Shown here: positions 1-5,032 of the stretch, piece by piece
Numbering within the stretch: position 1 is the stretch's first letter
Layout: every line of letters starts with the position of its first letter
DNA from: Brevundimonas vancanneytii
GTDB lineage: Bacteria; Pseudomonadota; Alphaproteobacteria; Caulobacterales; Caulobacteraceae
Length of the DNA stretch: 5,032 nt
Direction of reading: 5' to 3'
NCBI GenBank assembly: GCA_945874855.1
Contig: CAMCIP010000174.1
Coordinates: 1-5,032 of the forward strand
Notes under the pieces: generated by a model
The model's input: the letters and a program-made list of their open reading frames with translations, nothing else
The model's database searches: none
What the model was told of the DNA's origin: nothing
Made by a program: the position numbers and the translations under genes

Positions 1-426
1 CCCGTCCACCACCTTGGGCAATGGCCCTTCGTCGGGCACGCGCGGCCGGATCTGGGGACCTGTCCAGTCGATCACCTTGGGCAATGGCCCTTCGTCGGGC
101 ACGTCCGGCCGGATCTGGGGGCCGGTCCAGTCCAGGGCCTTTGGCACCACGCCCTCGTCGGGCACGTCGGGGCGGACCTGTGGGCCGGCGTCGCCCGACT
201 TCGTGGCCGGACCTTCGTCAGGCACGGCAGGCAGGACCTCCGGCCGGAGCAGGACCCCGGGACCGAGGCCCGCAGCGCCTTCGGTGCTCGTACGCTCCTG
301 GTCCAGCAATGCCTCAAAGCCCGCCTGCCGCTCTGCACCGGACGCACGCCCACCCGCCGCCGGGTTGGCGCTGGGGGAGGCGACGGACGTGAACAGACTC
401 TGGGCGAGCATGGGGCGCCGGTTCAT
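1..426 (-). CDS. fliK: Probable flagellar hook-length control protein FliK, N-terminal part (C-terminus beyond window)
   Basis: The minus-strand frame whose codons align with plus positions 1-3, 4-6 and so on is open from the window edge to 426. It gives 142 residues starting MNRRPMLAQSLFTSV, then a Ser/Ala/Gly-rich stretch, then from about residue 60 a proline-rich acidic region with four VPDEG repeats. FliK proteins are exported through the flagellar secretion system and act as a ruler and switch for hook length. Low-complexity, proline-rich N-terminal regions are typical of them. The FliK call rests mainly on position: divergent from flgK and driven by its own sigma-54 promoter, as fliK (flbG) is in Caulobacter. 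The conserved C-terminal switch domain lies outside the window. The ATG at 426 is preferred over the upstream ATG at 510 because the predicted transcript starts near 466, and the 510 version would add two cysteines, unusual in exported flagellar proteins. The ATG at 411 is an alternative. No clear Shine-Dalgarno precedes any of the three. Confidence 0.62.
   Translation of the reverse strand, partial: MNRRPMLAQSLFTSVASPSANPAAGGRASGAERQAGFEALLDQERTSTEGAAGLGPGVLLRPEVLPAVPDEGPATKSGDAGPQVRPDVPDEGVVPKALDWTGPQIRPDVPDEGPLPKVIDWTGPQIRPRVPDEGPLPKVVDG
4..249 (-). repeat. Four tandem 60/63-bp coding repeats (20/21-residue VPDEG units) in putative fliK
   Basis: In coding order the units are 190-249 (60 bp), 130-189 (60 bp), 67-129 (63 bp) and 4-66 (63 bp). 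Each encodes a variant of the pattern x-G-P-Q-(I/V)-R-P-D-VPDEG-x-x-P-K-x-x-D. VPDEG is present in all four, and the last two units begin Trp-Thr. The last two differ at 6 of 63 bases (about 90% identity), while the first two are much more diverged, which points to recent duplication at the distal end. All unit lengths are multiples of three, so copy-number change keeps the reading frame. The array may continue past the left edge. Confidence 0.9.
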
Positions 427-477
427 GGTGAGGGGGCGGGTGGCGCGTGCTGCGCCCAGGGCTTCGCATTGCCGTCC

Positions 478-493
478 GCAAGCGCCGGGCCAA
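478..493 (-). promoter_or_regulatory. Sigma-54 (-24/-12) promoter for putative fliK
   Basis: On the minus strand the sequence reads TTGGCCCG, four bases, then TTGC. The sigma-54 consensus is YTGGCACG-N4-TTGC, so only one base of the -24 element differs. The GG (491-490) and GC (479-478) doublets have the required 12-base offset. The predicted start of transcription is about position 466, giving a leader of roughly 40 nt to the ATG at 426. Confidence 0.75.
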
Positions 494-508
494 GCAGTGG
501 GTCCATCC

Positions 509-530
509 ATAGTAGATTGAAAACAAAGAC
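509..530. promoter_or_regulatory. AT-rich patch, possible IHF-bend site upstream of the fliK promoter
   Basis: This short A-rich segment lies just upstream of the minus-strand sigma-54 promoter. Positions 510-522 match the reversed IHF consensus YAA-N4-TTGATW with two mismatches and are followed by an A-tract. A bend here would suit a sigma-54 promoter that needs a remote activator. The match is imperfect, so the call is tentative. Confidence 0.3.
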
Positions 531-567
531 GTTAGGGTGCCCGACAGAGATCCGGGCCACCTGCCGA

Positions 568-585
568 CCGCGGACGTTTCTGCCG
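568..585 (-). promoter_or_regulatory. Candidate ftr-like (FlbD) element, upstream copy
   Basis: The minus strand reads CGGCAGAAACGTCCGCGG. It shares CGGCAGA and a following CCGCG with the element at 719-732 on the plus strand, so the two are inverted around the flgK promoter. It lies about 71-88 bases upstream of the predicted flgK start and about 102-119 bases upstream of the predicted fliK start. I do not have a reliable ftr consensus to score it against. The call is by similarity of the pair and by position. Confidence 0.3.
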
Positions 586-602
586 TGCCGGGACCGATTC
601 TT

Positions 603-616
603 GCCCGGCGCCGGGC
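603..616. repeat. 14-bp perfect palindrome upstream of the flgK -24 box
   Basis: GCCCGGCGCCGGGC is its own reverse complement. It ends 12 bases before the flgK sigma-54 core at 629. It has no loop, so it is better read as a possible dimer-protein site than as a hairpin. GC-rich palindromes are not rare at this base composition. Confidence 0.45.
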
Positions 617-628
617 GGATCGACCCGG

Positions 629-645
629 TTGGTCCGGACCTTGCG
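629..645 (+). promoter_or_regulatory. Sigma-54 (-24/-12) promoter for flgK-flgL
   Basis: The sequence reads TTGGTCCG, four bases, then TTGC, against the consensus YTGGCACG-N4-TTGC. GG (631-632) and GC (643-644) are offset by 12 bases, the invariant sigma-54 spacing. Transcription is predicted to start near 656, leaving a leader of about 122 nt before flgK. Late flagellar genes of Caulobacter use this type of promoter. Confidence 0.75.
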
Positions 646-690
646 CTCCTGACAGGCCATGATGACCCGCTCGTACCGACAGTCGCGTCA

Positions 691-703
691 AATCAAAGGC
701 TTG
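691..703 (+). promoter_or_regulatory. IHF consensus match in the flgK leader
   Basis: AATCAA, four bases, TTG is an exact match to the IHF consensus WATCAA-N4-TTR. It lies at about +36 to +48 of the predicted flgK transcript, between the promoter and a candidate activator element at 719-732. That is where a DNA bend would be needed if the activator binds downstream of the promoter. The consensus is short and degenerate, so a chance match is possible. Confidence 0.45.
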
Positions 704-718
704 TGCCCAGGTGTCGGT

Positions 719-732
719 CGGCAGATTCCGCG
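719..732 (+). promoter_or_regulatory. Candidate ftr-like (FlbD) element, downstream copy
   Basis: CGGCAGATTCCGCG resembles the inverted element at 568-585. It lies at about +64 to +77 of the predicted flgK transcript. Downstream ftr elements are a known feature of Caulobacter sigma-54 flagellar promoters. The assignment here is by similarity and position only. Confidence 0.3.
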
Positions 733-766
733 CCCGCACGTGCAGGGTTTGCCGGGCGCCGCCCTT

Positions 767-770
767 GGAG
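767..770 (+). promoter_or_regulatory. Ribosome binding site that fixes the flgK start
   Basis: GGAG sits seven bases before the ATG at 778. The same frame is open upstream to an ATG at 469, but that start lies far before the predicted transcription start at 656, and the extension is cysteine-containing and unlike FlgK. Confidence 0.8.
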
Positions 771-777
771 CGACCGG

Positions 778-2892
778 ATGTCGCTGAACGCCATTCTCAA
801 CTCCGGTCAGTCCGGCCTCACCGCGGCCCAGGCTCAGTTGCGGGTCGTCTCGGACAACGTCTCGAACGTCAACACGCCCGGATACGTCCGAAGGGTCGCC
901 GAGCAACAGACCCTCGTCAGCGACGGCGTGGGAGTGGGGGTCGAGGTGGCGCGCGTGCGCCTGTCCACCGACCGGTTCCTCCAGGCCGCCAGCTTCGGCG
1001 CAGCCTCCGAGGCCCAGCGCCAGGGCGTCCGCAATGACCTGTTCGACCGCATCCAGGGGCTGTTCGGCGATCCGGGCGGCGACGCCGGCTTTTTCGCCCA
1101 GGTGGACAAGGTCTTCTCCGCCTTTGCCACGACAGCTGAGGATTCCACCTCATCGCCCGCCCGGCAGTCCGCCATATTCGGGGCCCAGTCGCTGTTCGAC
1201 GAAGGCGCCCGGATCTCGCGGGAAATCCAGGCGGTGCGCGAGGACGCCGACGGTCGGATCCAGAGCGCGGTGGAGCGCGCCAACGGTCTTCTGTCCCAGA
1301 TCGAAGCCCTGAACATTCAGGTCGCCAAGGCCACTGTGGTGGACGGCGACGCTTCCGGCGCCGAGGCTGCCCAGGCGCGGCTGATCGACGAACTGTCGGG
1401 CATTCTGGACTTGCGGGTCTCGGTGCGCTCGGTCGGCGGCGTCTCCATCCGCACCCCCGGCGGGACCCTGCTGACGGGCGATGGCCACGCCACGCTGGAG
1501 TACACCCGCGCCGGGGCGGTCAATGCAGAGACCAGCTTCAACGAAATCTGGATCACGGAACCACGTGGCCAGAAGCGTCCCCTGCTTGACGGCATCTCGT
1601 CCGGTGAGATCAAGGGCCTGGTGGAGCTGCGCGACAAGGACGCGCCGCAGTCGGCGCAGCGACTGGCCGAGCTGCTGTCGCGGACGGCCGACGAACTGAA
1701 CCGGGCTCACAACGCCAACACCGCGGTTCCCGCGCCCCAGACCCTGAGCGGGCGAAACGTCGGCCAGGGGTTGGAGACGGCGCTGGCCGGGTTCACGGGT
1801 CGAACCGCCGTTCTGGTCACGAACGCACAGGGCACGGTCCAGGCGCGTGCCGAGATCGACTTCTCGGGCGGTACGATCAGCATCAACGGCACGGCCACGA
1901 CCCCGGCGACGTTTCTTGCCACCCTGAATGGCCAGCTTGGCGCTTCCGCGACGGCGACCTTCGCGGGCGGGCGTCTGTCGATCTCTGCCGGCACCGGGCT
2001 CGGCGTGGCGGTCGTCGACGACCCCGCGGCTCCCAGCGCCAAGCTGAACCAGGGCTTTTCCCACTGGTTCGGGCTGAACGACCTCATCTCGACCGACCGG
2101 CCGGCCCGGTATGCGACGGGGCTGGCGTCCACCTCGGCGCACGGCTTCGCCGCCGGACAGAGCCTGAGCCTGCGTCTGACGGGCGAAACCGGCGCGCGCC
2201 TGCGTGACGTCACCGTGACCGTGCCGGGCGGCGGAACCGTGGGCGACCTCCTGTCCGCCCTCAACGATCCCGTCACCGGCGTCGGTCGGTGGGGCGCCTT
2301 CTCTCTGGCGGCCGACGGCTCCCTGGCATTCTCCAGCGCCATGACGCCCGCCCCGGGCGTGTCGGTGCTGGAAGATCGCACCACCCAGTCGCCCTCGGGC
2401 GTGTCGATCACCGAACTGTTCGGTATCGGCGGTCAGGTGCGGGCCTCGCGGGCGGACGGATTCACGGTGCGCTCCGACGTGGCGCGCAGCCCGTCCCAGC
2501 TGGCCCTCGCCAGGGCCGATTTTGCCGCGACGGCGGGTGTGCGGGCGTTCACCTCGGGCGATGGCCGCGGTGCCCTTGCCCTGGCCGATGCCGGACAGGT
2601 GTCGTCCTCCTTCGATCCAGCCGGCGACTCGCCGGGCGGGGCCTCCTCGATCTCCCGGTACGCATCGGAACTGGCCGGGGACGTCGGCGGCCGGGCGGCG
2701 CTGGCCAAGTCCCGTGCCGAAAGTGCTGAAGCGTTGCGGGCCCAGGCCAAGGGACGCCAGCAAGCCCATGAGGGCGTGAATCTGGACGAGGAACTGGTGC
2801 TGATGACGACCTATCAGCAGGCCTTCAACGCCTCGGCGCGCCTGATCCAGGCGGCCAAGGATCTTTACGACATTCTGTTGGGGATCGTCTGA
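778..2892 (+). CDS. flgK: Flagellar hook-associated protein 1 (FlgK)
   Basis: FlgK (704 residues) is exported through the flagellar secretion apparatus and forms the first of two junction rings between hook and filament. The N-terminus carries the rod/hook family signature DNVSNVNTPGYVRR (residues about 26-39). The C-terminus carries the matching conserved helix, GVNLDEEL followed by YQQAFNASARLIQ (residues about 666-704). These two ends form the coiled D0/D1 domains. The middle is rich in Gly, Ala, Ser and Thr with beta-type sequence and includes FGLNDLI (about 431-437). It is longer than E. coli FlgK (547 residues), the extra length being in the variable central domains. There is no cysteine from residue 1 onward, as usual for exported axial proteins. 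The start is set by GGAG at 767-770 and the known N-terminal motif. It is the first gene of a flgK-flgL unit behind a sigma-54 promoter. Confidence 0.96.
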   Translation: MSLNAILNSGQSGLTAAQAQLRVVSDNVSNVNTPGYVRRVAEQQTLVSDGVGVGVEVARVRLSTDRFLQAASFGAASEAQRQGVRNDLFDRIQGLFGDPGGDAGFFAQVDKVFSAFATTAEDSTSSPARQSAIFGAQSLFDEGARISREIQAVREDADGRIQSAVERANGLLSQIEALNIQVAKATVVDGDASGAEAAQARLIDELSGILDLRVSVRSVGGVSIRTPGGTLLTGDGHATLEYTRAGAVNAETSFNEIWITEPRGQKRPLLDGISSGEIKGLVELRDKDAPQSAQRLAELLSRTADELNRAHNANTAVPAPQTLSGRNVGQGLETALAGFTGRTAVLVTNAQGTVQARAEIDFSGGTISINGTATTPATFLATLNGQLGASATATFAGGRLSISAGTGLGVAVVDDPAAPSAKLNQGFSHWFGLNDLISTDRPARYATGLASTSAHGFAAGQSLSLRLTGETGARLRDVTVTVPGGGTVGDLLSALNDPVTGVGRWGAFSLAADGSLAFSSAMTPAPGVSVLEDRTTQSPSGVSITELFGIGGQVRASRADGFTVRSDVARSPSQLALARADFAATAGVRAFTSGDGRGALALADAGQVSSSFDPAGDSPGGASSISRYASELAGDVGGRAALAKSRAESAEALRAQAKGRQQAHEGVNLDEELVLMTTYQQAFNASARLIQAAKDLYDILLGIV

Positions 2893-3809
2893 TGCGGGTG
2901 TCGACGAGCGGCAACTACCAGAGCGCCCTGCTGGACCTGATGGGGTCGCAACTGCGTTCGCAGGAGGCCCAGCGCCGGGTCTCGACACAAAAGCAGGCGA
3001 CTGACCTCGTCGGCTTCGGCCGAAGCTCCGAGACCCTTACGGCCCTGAAGTCGGCCCAGAGCCGCATCGCCGGCTTCATCGACACGGGTGAGGCGGTGGC
3101 TGCCCGCCTGTCAGGTCAGAACCTGGCCCTGGGCCGGATCGCCGACGGCGCCGGCGGAGCCCGCGAAGCGATCGCCGGGGCCCTGGCCTCCGGTCGGCTG
3201 GACGGGCTGATGCTCGAACTCCAGGGCCAGTTCCAGATTGCCCAGGACGGACTCAACGCCCGACACCAGGGCCGGCACCTCTTTGCGGGCGGCGCGTCGG
3301 CGGAGGCGCCGGTGACGGTGCAGACCCTGGCCGAACTGGCGGCGCTGGCGGATTCCGACGACGCCTTCGTCAACGACCAGCTGCGCCAGGTGTCGCGCCT
3401 GGACGAGGGCACGACCGTGGAGACCGGGTTTCTCGCCGACGAGATCGGCGGGGATCTGCTCAGGATCTTCCGGGACCTGCAGTTGCAACACCAGACCACG
3501 CCCTTGACGGGCACCCTGACCGACGCCACGCGCGACTTCCTGACCGCCCGACTTGCCGAGCTGGACGCCGCGCGGGAAGGCATCACCAATCTGGCGGCGC
3601 GCAACGGGTCGATGCAAAACCGGGTCGACGGCATCCTCAAGGCCCAGACCGACCAGAGCACGGCGCTGGAAGCCCTGGTGTCCGAGCGCACCGACGCCGA
3701 CCTTGCCCAGGCGCTTACCGACCTCGAGCTGTCGCAGATCGCCATGCAGGCCTCGGCGCAGGTGATCAACCAGCTCCGGCAAGTCTCACTTCTGAATTAT
3801 CTCAGCTGA
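2892..3809 (+). CDS. flgL: Flagellar hook-associated protein 3 (FlgL)
   Basis: FlgL (305 residues) forms the second junction ring, linking FlgK to the flagellin filament. It is close in length to E. coli FlgL (317). The N-terminus begins MRVSTSGNYQSAL, the flagellin-like D0 start, followed by a helical stretch. The C-terminus (about 267-305) is the flagellin-type helix, TDADLAQALTDLELSQ through to LLNYLS. No cysteine is present. Its ATG shares one base with the flgK stop codon (TGATG), and a GGGGA sequence at 2880-2884 can act as ribosome site. This indicates translational coupling and near-equal output of the two junction proteins. No alternative start is needed. Confidence 0.95.
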   Translation: MRVSTSGNYQSALLDLMGSQLRSQEAQRRVSTQKQATDLVGFGRSSETLTALKSAQSRIAGFIDTGEAVAARLSGQNLALGRIADGAGGAREAIAGALASGRLDGLMLELQGQFQIAQDGLNARHQGRHLFAGGASAEAPVTVQTLAELAALADSDDAFVNDQLRQVSRLDEGTTVETGFLADEIGGDLLRIFRDLQLQHQTTPLTGTLTDATRDFLTARLAELDAAREGITNLAARNGSMQNRVDGILKAQTDQSTALEALVSERTDADLAQALTDLELSQIAMQASAQVINQLRQVSLLNYLS

Positions 3810-3850
3810 GTCGGCGCCAACCGCAGTCCGCCTTATGGTCACAGGGTGCG

Positions 3851-3870
3851 GCTCGCTCTAAGCAGTGAGC
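3851..3870 (+). other. Small hairpin directly before the STAS-MlaE start codon
   Basis: Arms 3851-3857 and 3864-3870 can form seven pairs, one of them G-U, around a six-base loop. The stem ends at the base before the ATG at 3871. There is no U-run after it, so it is not an intrinsic terminator. It may affect translation of the downstream gene, or be coincidence. The 61-base gap after flgL otherwise shows no clear terminator. Confidence 0.35.
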
Positions 3871-4986
3871 ATGGCGCGAGCGGACTTCCGACTGGAGGAA
3901 ACCCCCGACGGCGCGGTCCTGAGCCTCGTCGGCGACTGGACCACGACCGCCCTTGGCCGTGTGTCGCGACGGCTGGACGACGCCCTGGAGGGCCGCACCC
4001 TGGCGGCGCTCGACCTCTCGGAACTGGGACGGTTCGACACCGCCGGGGCCCTGACGCTGGTTCAGTCCAGCCATTGCCAATTGCCGGCGGACGCCTGGGC
4101 GTCCCGGCCTGAGGCGGGCCGTATCCATGCACTGGTCGAGCGGCTGGAGCGTCAGAGCGCACCGCCGCCACCACGCTCCGACTCGTTCACCCGCAGCTTC
4201 GCCAAGATCGGGCGCGGCGTGCAGGACATCGGCGCCGAGGCCACGGCGTCGCTGGCCTTCCTTGGACGGCTGATGGTCGCCACGGGCGCGGCCCTGACCC
4301 GGCCCGGCGGCATCCGATGGGCCGCCTGGGTCACCCAGGCCGAGCGCTCCGGACTCGACGCCCTGCCGATCGTCATGGTCACGAACTTCTTCATCGGCGC
4401 GGTGGTGGCGTTCCTCGGCGTCGACCTGCTGACCCAGTTCGGTGCGGGCGTGTTCGCCGTCCAACTGATCGGCGTGTCCGTTCTGCGGGAGTTCGCCGTC
4501 GTGATCACGGCGGTCCTGCTCGCCGGGCGGTCGGCGTCCTCCTTCGCGGCCGAGGTCGGGGCGATGAGGATGAACCAGGAGATCGACGCCATGCAGGTCA
4601 TGGGCGTCAATGCCTTTCAGGCCCTGGTCATCCCGCGCCTGGCGGCCTTGCTGATCATGCTGCCCTTGCTGACCTTTGTGGCGATGATCGCCGGCCTGTT
4701 CGGCGGCCTGCTGGTCACCTGGACATCGCTCAATCTCGGTCCGGCCTTCTTTCTGCAACGCCTGCAGGACGATCCGAACATGTTCCAGCACGCCATGGTC
4801 GGTCTGTCCAAGGCGCCGGTGTTCGCCATTGTGGTGGCCGCCATCGGCTGTCGACAGGGCATGGCCGTGGCCGGCGACGTCGAGAGCCTGGGCCGGCGGG
4901 TGACGGCGGCGGTGGTGCAGGCCATCTTCGCCATCATCTTCCTCGATGCCGTCTTCGCCCTGATCTACCTGGAGCTGGGCCTGTGA
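3871..4986 (+). CDS. mlaE: MlaE-family ABC transporter permease with N-terminal STAS domain
   Basis: This 371-residue protein joins two parts that are separate in E. coli (MlaB and MlaE). Residues about 1-95 resemble a STAS domain, with the strand-helix element DLSELGRFDTAGALTLV (Asp56-Thr57 at the place of the conserved Asp-Thr of MlaB). After a Pro-rich linker (about 96-105), residues about 125-371 form the permease. It has several hydrophobic segments (about 165-185, 195-220, 252-283, 310-330 and 345-371) and the family signature REFAVVITAVLLAGR then AAEVGAMRMNQEIDAMQVMGVN. Such permeases act in the inner membrane with an ATPase and an MCE substrate-binding protein in phospholipid transport between membranes. 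The ATPase follows directly. A GTG at 3865 would add two residues, and neither start has a good Shine-Dalgarno. It is not a flagellar gene. Whether it is co-transcribed with flgL is unknown. Confidence 0.9.
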   Translation: MARADFRLEETPDGAVLSLVGDWTTTALGRVSRRLDDALEGRTLAALDLSELGRFDTAGALTLVQSSHCQLPADAWASRPEAGRIHALVERLERQSAPPPPRSDSFTRSFAKIGRGVQDIGAEATASLAFLGRLMVATGAALTRPGGIRWAAWVTQAERSGLDALPIVMVTNFFIGAVVAFLGVDLLTQFGAGVFAVQLIGVSVLREFAVVITAVLLAGRSASSFAAEVGAMRMNQEIDAMQVMGVNAFQALVIPRLAALLIMLPLLTFVAMIAGLFGGLLVTWTSLNLGPAFFLQRLQDDPNMFQHAMVGLSKAPVFAIVVAAIGCRQGMAVAGDVESLGRRVTAAVVQAIFAIIFLDAVFALIYLELGL

Positions 4987-5032
4987 CCGGGACCCGGGAC
5001 GTCATGATCGCGGTCAAGGGGCTGCGCAGCCA
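4983..5032 (+). CDS. ABC transporter ATP-binding protein (MlaF-like), N-terminal fragment
   Basis: Only 16 codons are visible, from a GTG that overlaps the permease stop codon by four bases (GTGA). GGAG at 4971-4974 lies eight bases upstream as ribosome site. The peptide, MTGTRDVMIAVKGLRS, has the I-x-V-x-G-L pattern that opens the first strand of ABC ATPases. An ATG at 5004 is an alternative start. The Walker and signature motifs lie outside the window, so the MlaF role rests on coupling to the MlaE permease. Confidence 0.75.
   Translation, partial: MTGTRDVMIAVKGLRS

Larger units (their letters stand above)
427..777. promoter_or_regulatory. Divergent fliK/flgK control region (no gene)
   Basis: This 351-base stretch separates the two divergent flagellar genes. 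It carries two sigma-54-type promoters facing outward (minus strand at 478-493, plus strand at 629-645), an AT-rich patch at 509-530 that stands out in a GC-rich setting, a 14-bp palindrome at 603-616, two CGGCAGA-type elements (568-585 minus, 719-732 plus) and an IHF consensus match at 691-703. The predicted flgK leader is about 122 nt and contains the last IHF and CGGCAGA elements. In Caulobacter the equivalent region is controlled by FlbD bound at ftr elements, with IHF and sigma-54. That parallel is from family knowledge and is not proven here. Confidence 0.7.

Noticed and set aside
4..249. Reading the regular repeats as a CRISPR array
   Set aside because: Units are contiguous without spacers, multiples of three in length, and encode a coherent protein repeat.
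427..510. Longer fliK start at 510 on the minus strand
   Set aside because: The predicted transcript begins near 466, downstream of this ATG, and the added peptide has two cysteines.
14..520. Plus-strand open frame of 168 codons over the repeat region
   Set aside because: It is the complement of the putative fliK repeats and runs across the minus-strand sigma-54 promoter. It is Cys-containing low-complexity sequence with no recognisable family. The minus frame gives the coherent VPDEG protein.
469..777. Upstream extension of flgK to the ATG at 469
   Set aside because: It starts before the predicted transcript and has several cysteines. The FlgK N-terminal motif and GGAG site place the start at 778.
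1150..2988. Long (612-codon) minus-strand frame antisense to flgK
   Set aside because: Such frames are common opposite high-GC genes. The product is Arg/Gly-rich with no known family signature, while the plus strand is certain flgK.
3801..3810. CTCAGCTGAG palindrome at the flgL stop codon as a terminator
   Set aside because: It has no loop and no following T-run, so it cannot act as an intrinsic terminator.
3802..4791. Minus-strand frame of 329 codons opposite the STAS-MlaE gene
   Set aside because: It is a shadow of the permease, with His/Arg/Gln-rich low-complexity sequence and no supporting ribosome site or motif.

Overview
The window reads as part of a flagellar hook-basal body locus from a GC-rich alphaproteobacterium. 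It most resembles Caulobacteraceae (Caulobacter, Brevundimonas or Phenylobacterium type). This rests on the high-GC codon use, the alphaproteobacterial style of FlgK and FlgL, and a divergent pair of sigma-54 promoters laid out like the Caulobacter flaN/flbG (flgK / fliK) region. No database search was possible, so the genus is an inference.

Layout from left to right. Positions 1-426 on the minus strand hold the N-terminal part of a gene that runs off the left edge. By position and composition it is probably the hook-length control protein FliK. Its proline-rich segment contains four tandem 20/21-residue repeats built around VPDEG. Positions 427-777 are a regulatory region. It contains a good sigma-54 (-24/-12) promoter facing each way, an AT-rich IHF-like patch, a perfect IHF-consensus match downstream of the flgK promoter, a 14-bp perfect palindrome, and two similar CGGCAGA elements that could be ftr sites for the regulator FlbD. 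Positions 778-2892 (+) are flgK and 2892-3809 (+) are flgL. Their stop and start codons share one base. A 61-base gap follows with a small hairpin and no convincing terminator. Positions 3871-4986 (+) encode a STAS-MlaE fusion, an ABC-transporter permease for lipid trafficking. From 4983 the partner ATPase begins, overlapping by four bases and cut off by the window end.

How the genes fit together. FliK sets hook length and triggers the switch in export specificity, after which FlgK and FlgL are exported to form the hook-filament junction. All three are late-class flagellar genes, and a shared sigma-54 control region makes sense for them. The Mla-type transporter is a separate envelope lipid-homeostasis unit that happens to lie downstream.

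I found no mobile element, CRISPR array, tRNA or rRNA, and no clearly new system. The most interesting points are the repeat expansion in the putative FliK ruler region and the architecture of the divergent control region.
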